A stretch of DNA of 64,000 bases from Histoplasma ohiense (GCA_017607445.1 JAEVHH010000001.1:248001-312000), one strand, 5' to 3'; positions 21,701-33,359 are shown, numbered from the stretch's first letter. The notes: generated by a model not told the origin, from the letters alone. Made by a program: numbers and translations.

Positions 21701-22485
21701 AATGCATTTTTTAAATATTCTCTTAGAGTGGCTAACTCAGTTTCAGAGAGATTGTATATCAGTATAAATGAAGATTGTGCATCAGACTTGAGATCTATGT
21801 GATGTTTCATCTCTTCTGATCTTTTTGTGCTTATAGCAGCTTCTTCTGAGAAGATATGCATGTATGACATGACATAATCAGATAGATCAGTCAGCAAGTC
21901 TGAATACACAGCTGAGAATATGTGTGAAGCATGCTTTGAGTCTTTTGAATATTCTGTAGATAATACTACAAGCATTTCTACTCTAGCTTCTGTGAGAACT
22001 TCAGCTAGAACATCTTGTTCAGAAATAATTTGAGGCTGTTGTTCATCTTCAAAGCTTCTAAAGAAGAATTGTTCATCTGATCAATCTATAAGAGAATTTG
22101 TTTGTCTTAATCAAGGAAATTCTAATACAAGATTGTAGTTCTTCATCTTCATCACATGGAAGGAATGAGATGTCTGCTGTGCATTACTCTTGTGATCAGT
22201 GACAGTAGTTGCAATGTTATACTCTTCAAAGAAGTGCATTATGCATTCATCAATCAACTTGACCATTTTGATTTTGCAGTGAGCAGCTTCTAGATTGTGA
22301 TTCTTTGCTCAAAATTCATCAACACAGTTCACTTCTGATTCAGAGTCTACTAACACAAGCACTTTTTGCAGACTCTTAGATGTAGTGAGTTTCACTGTGA
22401 CAGTGAAGCTTAAGGCATTTTTGTATCAACTTTCCATGCTTATGACTGTCATTGTAAGCTGAATGGCATGTCTTAAGCATTTTTT
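18775..22485 (-). pseudogene. pol: Gyp1-b pol: protease, RT, RNase H, integrase, chromodomain
   Basis: Minus-strand polyprotein entered by -1 shift at 22479-22485. The protease region has VLVDSESEVNCV near 22330-22370 (DSG replaced by DSE). RT is at about 21975-21100 with MPFGLANAPATFQAYIN and an intact YLDD at 21307-21318. RNase H spans about 21000-20500. Integrase has an HHCC-like ISANHDDPQRGHF ... YDTCQR (about 20030-19880) and a catalytic core with D in TMDFITGLP, D in the SD*GLLFTS region and E in DQMEQQNQIL. The C-terminal SIHSVFHVSLLKPY lies at about 19000-18950. A short chromodomain (YLVR-TGWGSSDDT-E-EENI) is at about 18870-18780. In-frame TGA codons are scattered, so it is inactive, but long open stretches remain. 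Confidence 0.88.
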
Positions 22486-23804
22486 GAGTTCTTTGAGTTC
22501 TTCATGTCTTTTGCATTGAGTTTCAAGTTGGACTTGGTGTTTTTGGATTCATCTTTGAGTTGTTTGAAACATGAATCAATGGTATGTCCTGGTCACTTGC
22601 AATAACAGCAATATTTCAATCAGATGGAGTTATCAGACTTTGTAGTGTCATTCCATCTGTATTTGTTTTGTGATCTATTATCAGCATTATTTCTGTTGTT
22701 AAAGCTTTGAGTGAGGTTTTTGAAATTTGACTTCTCTTTAAGCTTCTTCTGTCTCTCTGACAGATTTGATTCTGTCATTGCAAGTTTATGTAGAGTGGCA
22801 TCATAGCTTAACTCTTCCAATTTGATTGCATATTTGTCGAATTCTCAGTGAATGGAAGGTAAAACTTTCATATAGAGGTGTGATTTCTGATGATATTTGC
22901 TATAAGAATGCTGCAGACACTCTTCAATTGATTGTAAGTGTGAAGCAAATTGTTGAACTGTCTGATCTTCTTATTGCTCTGTTTTCCAGTACTGTCTATT
23001 GACATCTTGGAAACTTTTATCTGAATTGGTGACTTGACATTGCATTCAACTAACAAATTCTTCCCATGGTGGCAAAGTCTGCATATCATATGTATGTTGA
23101 TACCAATGTTGTTGCATCTTGACATTGAAATGAGTAATGGCTTCAATGATCTTTTGATGGTTGTGTTTGTTGTAGTAATCAAGATCACTGACATAGAAAG
23201 CAATAGCAGCTGTAACAAAGTTTTCAAATTCTTTCATACTTTGATCTTGAAACTTTTTCACATCTCTCTGAGAAGAGTGACTGCTCATGCTGAGATCTCA
23301 AAGTTCTAATTGTCAAAGTGGTACTCAACTATGTCTCTCACTGACAGTAGTCATGACACTTTCCACTAAGGTGTTGAGTGCTTATAGTGTGGTTTCCAGT
23401 GGTCTGAGAATATTTGTGATGTTATTGTGGTTATCATTCACACTAGTTGCATCTCTACTGTGGTTCAGATGTGCTTCTAGTGTATTTCAGATGACTGAAA
23501 TTGTTTCATTCAATTCTTGTAGTAAAGTGTCATACTGCTGTTGAAGTTCTCACAATTCTTTCTCAGTCTGTAATTTTTTGATTCTTCTGATCACAGCTAT
23601 CTTCTCAGTCTCAATTGCACTGAGATCTTCAGAAGAGGTATCTCCTTCTGAACTATACTCAGAGTCTGATTCCATAGAGAAAGATGATGCTTGTTGCACA
23701 CTTTCAGTGACAGAAGTGTGCATTTCACAGTTTTCTTTCATGATGTTTGTTGCTTCAGGTTCGGTGGTAGCACAAGTACAGTGGATGCTGCAGATAGAGG
23801 CCAT
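22473..23804 (-). pseudogene. gag: Gyp1-b gag
   Basis: Starts MASICSIHCTCATTEPEAT at 23804 and stays in one frame to TAA at 22473-22475. An acidic Ser-rich segment (SDSEYSSEGDTSSEDLSAIE) is followed by a helical stretch, then the capsid-like region (SDLDYYNKHNHQKIIEAITH, WYQHTYDMQTLPPWEEFV). A zinc knuckle of the form CCYC-x4-H-x4-C lies near 22615-22570. The C-terminal tail is Lys/Asn/Ser-rich. Few stops. The slippery heptamer overlaps its last codons. Confidence 0.82.
22479..22485 (-). other. Gyp1-b -1 frameshift slippery site AAAAAAT
   Basis: The gag frame reads TCA AAA AAT GCT TAA; A_AAA_AAT is in register. The Gyp1-a copy has A_AAA_AAC at the same place (25047-25053). Confidence 0.7.
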
Positions 23805-23851
23805 GACTATTACTCAATGAATCATCTCTTGAAGATTGAGTGATTAGAAAC

Positions 23852-24124
23852 TGAGAGGTGTAGTGACAGTGTGAAGAGTAACAGTAGAAGATAGTTTATA
23901 GCATAGCAGAGATAATAGTAATATATTGTAGAGTGTAATATAGTATAGTAGCATAATGTAGCATAGTGTAGCTAATTGCTAAGGAAGAAAAGAAAGAGAA
24001 AGAAGATGTGTGAAATACATACATCGATATATATATACATATAGAAATAGCGGTAGTGAGAGTATAATGGAAAGAGGTAAGAATAAGCGAAGATAATAAG
24101 GAAATAATAAACGAGTGCATTACA
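23852..24124 (-). repeat. Gyp1-b 5' LTR
   Basis: 273 bp. CpGs survive in the outer 100 bp (for example ACATCGATAT, AGCGGTAG, AAGCGAAG, ACGAGTGC) and are lost towards the inner end. On the minus strand the internal region then begins with GTTTCTAATCACTC, whose CTAATCACT (23847-23839) is complementary to the LTR site AGYGATTAG. Confidence 0.93.
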
Positions 24125-24324
24125 AATCTCTATTATTCAAAGCTAATCACTGATCTTCTAATATCTACAGATATCAGTGAGCATTATATAGATGATCATC
24201 ATGCACTATGACTGTCTATAGTGCTGTGTGCTATATTTCTTCTCATTAATTCTGGTGTGTTCTGTGTTCTTCTATCGCCACATAGCTATTTTCTAATATA
24301 GATATCTCCGTTGCGTCTATTACA
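24125..24324 (-). repeat. Gyp3 5' LTR, 5' part
   Basis: On the minus strand it starts TGTAATAGACGCAACGG at 24324 and is cut by Gyp1-b at 24125. It contains TATATAATG and, about 32 nt downstream, AGTGATTAG (24151-24143), a plausible transcription start that pairs with the primer site at 16612-16604. Confidence 0.65.
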
Positions 24325-25080
24325 GCTATTGCTTTTCATGTCAGTGATCTTGATTACTACAATAAATACAATCATCAAAAGATCATTGAAGCTGTTACTC
24401 ATTTCAATGTTGAGATGCAACAATGTTGGTATCAACATATACACAATATATAGACTTTGCCATCATGGAAAGAATTTGTTAGTTGAATGCAATGTCAAGT
24501 CATCAATCTAGATAAAAGTTTCTGAAATGCTGATAGACAGTACTGAAAAACAGAGCAACAAGAAGATCAGACAGTTCAACAATTTGTTTCACATTTACAA
24601 TCAATTGAAGAGCATCTGCAGCATTCTTATAGTGAATATCATCAGAAATCACATCTCTATATGAAAGTTCTACCTTTCATTCACTGAGAATTTGACAAAT
24701 ATGCAACCAAATTGGAAGAGTTAAGCTATGATACCACTCTACATAAACTTGCAATGACAGAATTGAATCTGTCAGAGAGACAGAAGAAGATTAAAGAGAA
24801 GTCAAATTTCAAAAACCCCACTCAAAGCTTTAACAACAGAAATAATGTTGATAATAGATCACAAAACAAATGCAGATGAAATAACACTACAAAGTTTGAT
24901 GACTTCATCTGATCAAAATATTGCTGTTATTGCAAGCAACCAGGACATACCATTGATTTGTGTTTCAAACAACTCAAAGATGAATTCAAAAACACCAAGT
25001 CTGACTCAAAATTCAATATGAAAGACATGAAGAATTCAAAGAACTCAAAAAACACTGAAGATGCATTATTCAGCTTGTAA
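24325..25080 (+). pseudogene. gag: Gyp1-a gag (5' end missing)
   Basis: Begins in mid-gag at the Gyp3 insertion and aligns with Gyp1-b (SDLDYYNKYNHQKIIEAVTH). It carries the zinc knuckle CCYCKQPGHTIDLC at 24922-24963 and ends at TAA 25078-25080. Several TGA/TAG codons stand where Gyp1-b has Trp, Gln or Arg. The slippery heptamer A_AAA_AAC (25047-25053) is in the gag frame. Confidence 0.8.
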
Positions 25081-28020
25081 TGACAGTCATAAATATGAAA
25101 AGTTGATGCAAAAACATCTTAAGCTTCACTGTCACAGTGGAACTTGCTACATCTAAGAGTCTGCAAAAAGTGCTTGTGCTAGTAGACTCTGAATCAGAAG
25201 TGAACTGTGTTGATGAATTTTGAACAAAGAATCACAATCTAGAAACTGCTCACTGCAAAATCAAAATGATCAAGTTGATTGATGAATGTATAATGTGCTT
25301 CTTTGAAGAGTATAACATTGCAACTACTGTCACTGATCACAAAGATAATGCACAGCAGATATCTCATTTCTTTCATATGATGAAGATGGAGAACTACAAT
25401 CTTGTATTAGAATTTCCTTGATTAAGACAAATAAATCCTCTTATAGATTGATCAGATGAACAATTCTTCTTTAGAAGCTCTGAAAATAAACAACAGTCTC
25501 AAATTATTTCTGAACAAAATGTCTTAGCTAAAGTTCTCACAGAAGCTAGAGTAGAAATGCTTGTAGTATTATCTACAGAATATTCAAAAGACTCAAAGCA
25601 TACTTTATATGTATTCTCAACTGTGTATTCAGACTTGCTGACTGATCTACTCAATTATATCATATCATACACACATATCTTCTCAGAAGAAGCTGCTATA
25701 AGTGCAAAAAGATCAGAAGAGATGAAACACTGTATAGATCTTGAGTCTGATATACAATCTTCATTTATACTGATATACAATCTCTCTGAAACTGAGTTAG
25801 TCACTCTAAGAGAATATTTAAAAAATACATTAGATAAAGAGTGAATACAACTGTTCAGTAGCTCAGCTGATGCACTGATTCTCTTTGTTCTTAAAAAAAA
25901 TGATGAACTCTGTCTTTGTGTAGACTATCAAGAATTAAATTGAATCATCATCAAGAATCAATATCCTCTACCTCTAATAAGTGAATTACTTGATAGGCTT
26001 TCAAAAGCCAAGATATTCACTAAGCTGAACCTTTGAGATGCCTATCACTGCATACTTATAGCAGCAAAAGACTGTTGGAAGACAGTCTTTAGAATGAGAT
26101 ATAGACATTTTGAATATATAGTTATGCCATTTGAACTAGCTAATACTTCAGCAATATTTCAAGCATACATTAACAATGCCTTGTCTGATTTGTTGAATAT
26201 ATGTTGTGTTGTCTATTTGAACGACATTCTCATATTCTTCAATTCAAAGCAGAAATATAAAGTGTATGTTACTAAGATGTTAGAATATCTTGAATATGTG
26301 AATCTATTTGCAAAACTCTCTAAATATGAATTTGAAGTGGACAAAATCTCATTTCTGAGATTTGTTATAGATACAAATAATATTGAGATGAAGTCAGACA
26401 GAGTCTTCACTATTGTGGAATGATCTACATCTAAATCAATTAAAGAGATTCAATTCTTCTTAGACTTTGCTAATTTCTATTGATAATTTATTAAGTCTTT
26501 CTCCTCTATTGCAGCCCCATTATTTGAACTTACAAAAGAGAGCAAGAAGAAGAAAAGAAAAGCCACTTTTATATGAACAGAAGATACTCAAAGCACTTTC
26601 AATGAGCTCAAATTATGCTTTATATATGCTTCTCTATTAGCTCATTTTGACTCAGCTTGATGTATTCAGATTGAATCTGATGTATTCACTTTTGCAGTTG
26701 CTGCTATTCTGTCACAGTTGCAGAATGATGAACACTGACATTCAGTTGTCTTCTGATTAAAAAAGTTGATTGATGCAGAAAAATGTTATGATACTCATGA
26801 TAAAGAACTTCTGACTATTGTAGCAGTATTTAAGAATTGAAGATATTATCTGAAGAAAAGTCAGTATTCAATTCAAGTCTGATCTGATCATGCCAATCTG
26901 CAGTACTTTATGATGACTAAGAAATTGAACAGATGTCAGATCAGATGAGTGAAAGCTTTATCTACTTATGATTTTATATTACTGCACTGCTCTGAATCAA
27001 AGAATTCAGCTGATGAGCTCAGTCATCATGCAGACTACAGTGAGATCTATAATAATCAAACTATATTATCTATTCTGCAACAGAAGCTGAAACATGGAGT
27101 TAGACTAGACTGAAAAACTGATACTTCTTTTCAAAATGATATTTCTTCTGATGTAGTCTGTGCACAGATCTCTAATGAGCAAAATGCTTTTTTTAATGAG
27201 TGAAAAGTATTTTATATATCAATATCTTCTATCTCTCATATAAACTCTTCTTCTCTGTTGTGTGTTGAGCAATATATGCTCTGGATTGCAGTCAATAAGG
27301 CTATTCTTGAGAACTCAGTATATACAGAAATGTCTGAATTCTTCATCTCATTTCTGAGTAAAGCACAGAAGATTGATTCTTTTGCTGCTGAGCAAAAAGA
27401 GAAGATAAAAGAGAAGAGTATGACTGTTGCTGAAAATATACTATGAATAATTTCTGAGAATAATATATTGTGTGCTGATGATTGTGTGTATGTCTCTCAA
27501 CAAAAGACACTCATTGATGAAATCAGTGCAAATCATGATGATCTGCAAAGAGATCACTTTGATATAAAAAAGTTTATAGACAGCATTCAGAACAAATACT
27601 ATTGACATAAGCTAGTCAGAGATATCAAAAATTATATATTCACTTATAATACTTGTCAAAGAGTAAAGCCAAAATGATACAGACAATATGGAGAATTGAA
27701 TACAATTCTCTTATCATCAAATTCTTTTGAGTTCATTACTATAGATTTTATTACAGATTTATCAGCCTCTATATTCCTCCATCAAATCTATGATGCAATT
27801 TTAGTGATTGTGGATATATATACCAAGTTTATGATCTATATTCCTTGCATCAAAAACATTACAGCTGATGAACTAGTGGAAATTGTTTATACCAAGTTCT
27901 ATACAATTTACAGAGTACTCAAAAACCATATATCTGATTGAGATTTGCTATTTACAAGCCATTATTGATCCATCTTTTGTTATATGCTAGATGCATGCTG
28001 GAAACTTTCAACAGCCTTTC
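25048..28020 (+). pseudogene. pol: Gyp1-a pol, first part: protease, RT, RNase H, integrase core
   Basis: -1 frame relative to gag. Protease region LVDSESEVNCV at about 25179-25211. In RT the catalytic box is YLND (26214-26225) because the first Asp codon GAC became AAC; Gyp1-b keeps YLDD. RNase H follows at about 26560-27060 and the integrase zinc-binding region and core at about 27470-28020 (VIVDIYTKFMIYIPC). The reading breaks at LSTAF where Gyp2-b is inserted and resumes after 40562 with HSQTDDQTEQQ, which carries the catalytic Glu. Inactive: many stops plus the lost catalytic Asp. Confidence 0.87.
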
Positions 28021-28532
28021 TGTGATGTGTTAGCATCTGTTAGCAATTAACTTACACAATCAACTTCTGTCATTGCAACCATGTGTAACCCTCGATGTTC
28101 TTCCACTCTGTGCTCTGCGCTCATGTAGTCTCTAACAATTCTTCTGTGTAGCTCTTAATGTTCTTCCACTTCATGCTCTGTGCTTGTGTAGTTTCTAATG
28201 ATTCTTCCATATAGCTCTCAATGATTCTTCTGCCCCATGCTCCACACTCATGTAGTCTCTAATGATTCTTCTGTGTAGCTCTCAATGATTCTCCCACCCC
28301 ACACTTCATGCTTGTGTAGTTTCTAACAATTCTTATGCATACTTCTTAATGTTCTTCCACTCTGCATTTCACTGTGAAGCAGCTTCTGATATTCTTCTGC
28401 TCTGAACTTTTCTCTATAAGAATCCTCTTCATATGATCTTTTCTTCTGATTTCTTTTCTCTTTCTTTTCTTAATCAATTCATAATCTGTATTAGAATAGT
28501 GCTAGATTGTTAATTGAAGTATATTCATTACA
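28021..28532 (+). repeat. Gyp2-b 5' LTR
   Basis: 512 bp, starts TGTGATGTGTTAG. It is followed at once by TTATGAATTGATT, the TG-decayed form of the self-primer site (CA-decayed in Gyp2-a and -c), so the ancestor was TTACGAATTGATT. Confidence 0.9.
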
Positions 28533-28892
28533 TTATGAATTGATTCTTCTGTGTTTAAAGTCTGAGTGTCTTGTTATTAGTTCTTACATCTGAGTGCATT
28601 GTTACCAGTTCTTACACCTGAGTGTGTTGTTTACAGGCTCAAGTGTCTAGTCATTACAAGAGATTTCTCATGAGTCTGAGTGCTTTTATTGTTAGTTATA
28701 TAGACTGTCATGTCTAAGCATTCAAAACACAATCAACTGTGTTCTACAAGGCTCAAGTATCTACAAACTGTAGCACTGTGAATAGTGTTCACAAAGAAGC
28801 TTGATCAAGCTTAATGCTGCAACACTGTGAATAGTGTCTGCAAAAGAACTGAGTGTCTACAAGTATTCTTTTTCTTTTTTTATTATTATTAC

Positions 28893-29905
28893 ATGTTCTT
28901 AGACATCAAAATGAACTACAAACAATTCTACAAACATTCATCACACTCAAACACAGTGGATGATAACTTAGATCTACAAAGCATTCTTCAACAGCAGACA
29001 CTACAGATAGCTGAATTGCAATAATGATTTACTGAGATGAGCACTTTCATGTTCACTGTTCCTTCTACACCCACACCTCACAAAAAACTCTCAAGAGAGA
29101 AGCTTTCAATTCTTGATAAATACAAAAGAGATCTAGCACTCTACCTCACATGAAAGTCAAAAGTAAATGTCAAATTGAACATTGATGAACAAGCAATAGA
29201 CTCACTATCCAATCAAACATGGTATATTTATAGCAGATTGAATGACAACACATTAGCAAAATTTCAATTCTGAATGAGTCATTGTCAGAATCATCAGTGT
29301 ACATCAGAACTAGTCTTTCAACAACTCAACTCCCTCTTTCTCAATTCTACACTTCAAGTCAAGATATTAGACTGACTTAATCAAACTTGTCAGATGAATG
29401 TCACATTAGCAACTTATCTTTCTGAATTCAATCACAAGCTTCTAGAAGCAGATGGACAAGACTGAGACAACATTATCAAGATCAACATATTGTTCAAAAA
29501 CTTGAACTTTCAGTTGTATAACTGAAGTGTAGAGCATCTGAAACTCTCAATATATAGTGAATTCTGCACTGATCTCTATCTGTTGAACAACAATCTGTCT
29601 CAGTTCTGTGCACTTTAAAATTATAGAGAATTCCATCTGTGTACACCTCAAACCACTCTGCAGCACCCCCCACCTTCAAATCAGAATCAATGAACTGAGT
29701 CTCACATGTGAATGCAAGCCACCTGAAGATCTCCAACATTTCAGAGAAGAATGTCACTGACTGAATTGTCAGAGAAGTCTGCATATGCTGTGATAAGTCA
29801 GAGCACTTCACAAATCAATGTCTGAATGTGATCACTCTGAGTAAACCCCCCACATATGTGAACACTGTGTCATCTGTGGATAGACAAGAACAGAGAAAAG
29901 ACAAG
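28893..29905 (+). pseudogene. gag: Gyp2-b gag
   Basis: Starts MFLDIKMNYKQF. Same layout as Gyp2-a, with a strongly decayed zinc knuckle region near 29780-29825 in which the CCHC spacing is still visible. Many TGA/TAA codons. The frameshift heptamer is mutated from GGGAAAA to GAGAAAA (about 29892-29898). The following SINE insertion separates it from pol. Confidence 0.75.
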
Positions 29906-29927
29906 CTCTCATTCTAAAATGCAGATG

Positions 29928-30325
29928 CCCTGGTGGCCGAATGGGTAATGCAGCCACCAGATAGCGCCTTGGTGTGGGGACTCAGAGTGTGTGGGTTCGA
30001 AACCCACAGAGGACAACATTACATCCAGAGCCAACTTCTCAGCTTCTAAAATAATGGGATGTGAACTTGCCAAGTAGGTACCTTCGGGCGGACCTACTAC
30101 CTGATTTAGCTTATTGTTTCTGGGCTGGAAACCTGTATTGCATGTACCAATTCTGTTTTTCATTAATTTTCCTATGTTCTTGTTATTCTTGGCGCTGTTC
30201 AACACTAAGCATTCCTGCGGTATAACCAACTCTTGCCTGTATTTAACATCACACAAGGACTCGTCATAAGCGCTGCTTGCATACAAGTATAACGGAAGAA
30301 TAATAATAATAATAATAATAATAAT
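29928..30325 (+). mobile_element. tRNA-derived SINE with (AAT)n tail
   Basis: About 398 bp, flanked by a 14-bp duplication CTAAAATGC(A/G)GATG (29914-29927 and 30326-30339). The tRNA-like head starts at about 29927. The A box TGGCCGAATGG is at 29934-29944 and the B box GGTTCGAAACC at 29994-30004, both matching pol III consensus. The last 45 nt before the tail (GTCATAAGCGCTG...GGAAGAATAATAAT) resemble the 3' end of LINE-B. It keeps many CpGs in a CpG-poor background. Head type is closest to a Leu/Ser-like tRNA by its D-arm; not certain. Confidence 0.9.
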
Positions 30326-30339
30326 CTAAAATGCGGATG

Positions 30340-33300
30340 AGAGCTCAAGAAGCAAAAAGCTAGCTGAAAATTGGAGCAGAAAATGCAAGCAGACACAATC
30401 ATAGTCTCTGTCATTGTAAATAGCTTAGTCAATGTATGAGCAATGATAGACAGTGATTTCCTTCACTACACTTTTATAGACATTCAGCTGATTGAGAAGC
30501 ATAAGCTTCAGTGTATCTTCTTTCTCAAACTGTATAAGCTCAGTGAATTTGACAGTCTCAGAGAATTCATCTTCTACAATATGATAAGATTTAATATCAA
30601 TGTAGAAGAACATGAGAAAAAGAATATATATACATATAAAATACAAGATCTTGAGTACAATCTAATGCTCAGTCTATCATAACTCACAGAATTTGGAACC
30701 TTGTTGAACACACACAACCACTGTCTTATTTTTCCAGAAGATGACTGTGTTTATAAGAAGAATGTCAATAGAACCACTGATCTCACTCAGATATCAGCAG
30801 AAGCATACAAACTACTAATCTGTCAAATACATAAGAAGAAGAATGTCCAAGTGTTCACTGCTAGTATGATAGATATCAAGAAAGCATTAGAAAAGTTAGA
30901 ATTCAAAGATTTCAAAAAATCATATAAGAAACTACTCAAATTGTACAAAGACTTCACAGATATATTCAATAAGAAAGAAGCTGAAAAGCTTCTCTCTCAC
31001 TGAGAACTCAGTATAGATCATACAATCAAGCTTATCAAGAAAGACAGTAAAAACTCACAATCACTCTGAGATTCTCTTTACAGCATATCACACAACAAGC
31101 TTCTCATTCTATAAAAAACACTCAATAAATTACTAAGCAAAGACTTCATTTGTATTAGCAACTCACTCACTGCAGCATCTGTACTGTTTGCAAAGAAATC
31201 AGAAAAAGACTTACAATTCTGTGTCAACTATCAAGAACTCAACAAGATTACACAGAAGAATCAATATCCTCTCTCACTCATCAATGAAACATTTAAATAA
31301 ATAGAAAAAGTAAAATGATTTATGAAACTTAACATCTCTGCAGCCTTCTACAAGATAAAAATTAATGAAGATGATGAATGGCTAACTGTCTTTCATATAT
31401 ATTACAGATTATATGAATGAACAGTAACTCTCTTTGAATTAGTGAACACTCTGAATACATTTCAGAAATACATTAACTGAACTCTACAAGATCTGCTCAA
31501 TGAAATCATCTCAGTGTATATGAATGATATCTTGATTTTCACTGATGAATCATTTACTGAGCACTGTAAGCACATATGACAAGTTCTTGACTGTCTATGA
31601 AAAGCTGAACTGTAAGTGGATATTGACAAATGTGACTTTGAAATCAAGTCTATAATCTATCTAGAATTCATCATCAAAGCTGAAAAAGATGTACATATGA
31701 ATTCTAAGAAGATGGAAGCAATTCTCAACTGAGAGACATCAATCTCAGTAAAAGAGACTAGAAACTTTCTAGAGTTTGTCAACTTCTACTGAAGATTTAT
31801 CAAGAACTTCTCTGATATTGTATGATCACTAACAGATCTGATCTGAAAAGACACTGTATTTCAATGAACTGACAAAGCAGATGCAGCATTCAAAATGCTG
31901 AAGTATATATTCACAAACATCTCAATACTGCAATCATTCAATTCAGATAAGTATACAATTCTCAAAACAGACATCTCAGATTATATAGTAGATGAAGCAC
32001 TGATGCAATATGACAATGAAGATGTTCTATAATCTTGTGTCTTCATCTTGAAAAAGATGTCACTCACTGAATGCAACTATAAGATCTACAATAAGAAGCT
32101 TCTAGTGATCATACAATGTCTTGAAGAATGAGAATTCAAACTTATGAGTGTCAAGAGATTCAAGATTGTTACTGATCATAAGAATCTAGAGTACTTCACA
32201 ATCACTTATAAGCTCACTGAGAGATATATGCATTGATCATTGTTTCTTAGCTGTTTTTCATTCACAATTTGTTATTGATCTGAAGTAGAGAACATTCTTG
32301 TGGATGCTCTGTCTCACTGAGAATAAGATATACCATCTGATGACTTGAATGACAGATGGAAACATCAAAAGCATCAGTTAATCAATTCTGCAATTATAGA
32401 AAGTTCTACACAATCAGATGAACTCTGTGTACATATCAATCAGTTTCAAACTCAAGAACCCTCATTCAAAGAACAATGAAGACTAGCAGCAGAGACAGAT
32501 GAATTCTGACAATAAATCATCAAAGTCATACAAAGCAAAGCATCTCAATTCCCCACAGATGTATATTCAAGAACAGATATCTCAGCATATTCAATCAATG
32601 ATGACAACTGTTTACACTTTTGAGATAGATGATGAATCTCTGATTCAGAATCTCTATGAACACAGATCATACAAAAAAATTCATGACTCACTGATGACTG
32701 AGCACTCAGAATATGAAATCATATACAACATCATCATTCAAAAATTCTACTGATCAGATATGTTGAAAGACATACATCAGTTCATACACAACTGTGATTG
32801 CTGTGACTCAGTGATGACATGATGTGAACACTGAAAAGAGATGCTGAAGCTTCTATCTGTTCTCAACTGAACTTGATGTAATATAGCTATCAATTTTACA
32901 GTTTCTCTATTCAAAAGCAGAGATTCTACAAACATTCTAATCATTGTTGATCAACTCAGTAAGAGTGTAATACTACAGTTCTGTGATAAGATGAATACTG
33001 AAGTAGTTGCAGATGTCTTCATCAAAAATCTATTCTATTGTATGCATGATCTGCTTTCATTCATTGTGTCAGATAGAGACAGTCAATTCATCAGCACACT
33101 CTGAGTCTGTGTATACCAATTATTAAAAATTGAATGAAAGTTATCAACAGCATACCACTCAGAGACTGATGAAGCTACTGAGAGAATAATACAAACAGTA
33201 AAGAACATTCTCTGTAAGTTCTGCAATTATGCACAAGACAACTGAAGCAATCTGCTGCTATATACTGAGATTGTAATTAACAGTCAAGATTTCACTACAA

Positions 33301-33359
33301 CAAATGTAAGCTCATTCTTTCTTCTATATGAATACAACTTAGAGATTTTGAACTTTTCT
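30340..33359 (+). pseudogene. pol: Gyp2-b pol, first part
   Basis: After the SINE the frame ELKKQKAS leads into the protease (AMIDSDF: DSG has become DSD, near 30444-30464). RT has YMND instead of YMDD at about 31520, so a catalytic Asp is lost. RNase H and the start of integrase follow. It is cut at 33359 by Gyp2-c (TSD TTTCT) inside the integrase C-terminal region, and resumes at 39461. Very many stops. Confidence 0.83.

Larger units (their letters stand above)
16692..24124 (-). mobile_element. Gyp1-b chromovirus, complete
   Basis: 7433 bp, minus strand, with 273-bp LTRs at 23852-24124 (5') and 16692-16964 (3') and the 5-bp TSD AATCT on both sides (16687-16691, 24125-24129). Internal order: leader with self-primer motif, gag, protease, RT, RNase H, integrase, chromodomain, a 1.8-kb region with a plus-strand spliced gene, PPT, 3' LTR. 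It is inserted in the Gyp3 5' LTR. It has many fewer stops than Gyp1-a. Confidence 0.93.
1..24324 (-). mobile_element. Gyp3 LTR retrotransposon (minus strand, open on the left), nested in Gyp1-a
   Basis: Visible pieces on the minus strand are 24324-24125 (5' LTR start), 16691-14880 (rest of 5' LTR, leader, gag, protease) and 793-1 (reverse transcriptase). The LTR starts TGTAATAGACG at 24324. It is split by the insertion of Gyp1-b (TSD AATCT), and Gyp2-a splits pol (TSD GTCTT). Immediately right of 24324 the Gyp1-a gag resumes, so Gyp3 was inserted into the Gyp1-a gag. Its other end and 3' LTR are outside the window. Borders inside the window come from TSDs and from continuity of reading across each inserted element. 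Confidence 0.8.

Noticed and set aside
29927..30010. Functional tRNA gene
   Set aside because: Acceptor stem pairs poorly, and the sequence continues into a SINE body with (AAT)n tail and a target-site duplication.
29909..30286. 125-codon minus-strand frame (VGFEPTHSE...)
   Set aside because: Runs across the SINE against its pol III direction; such frames are common chance translations of tRNA-derived repeats.
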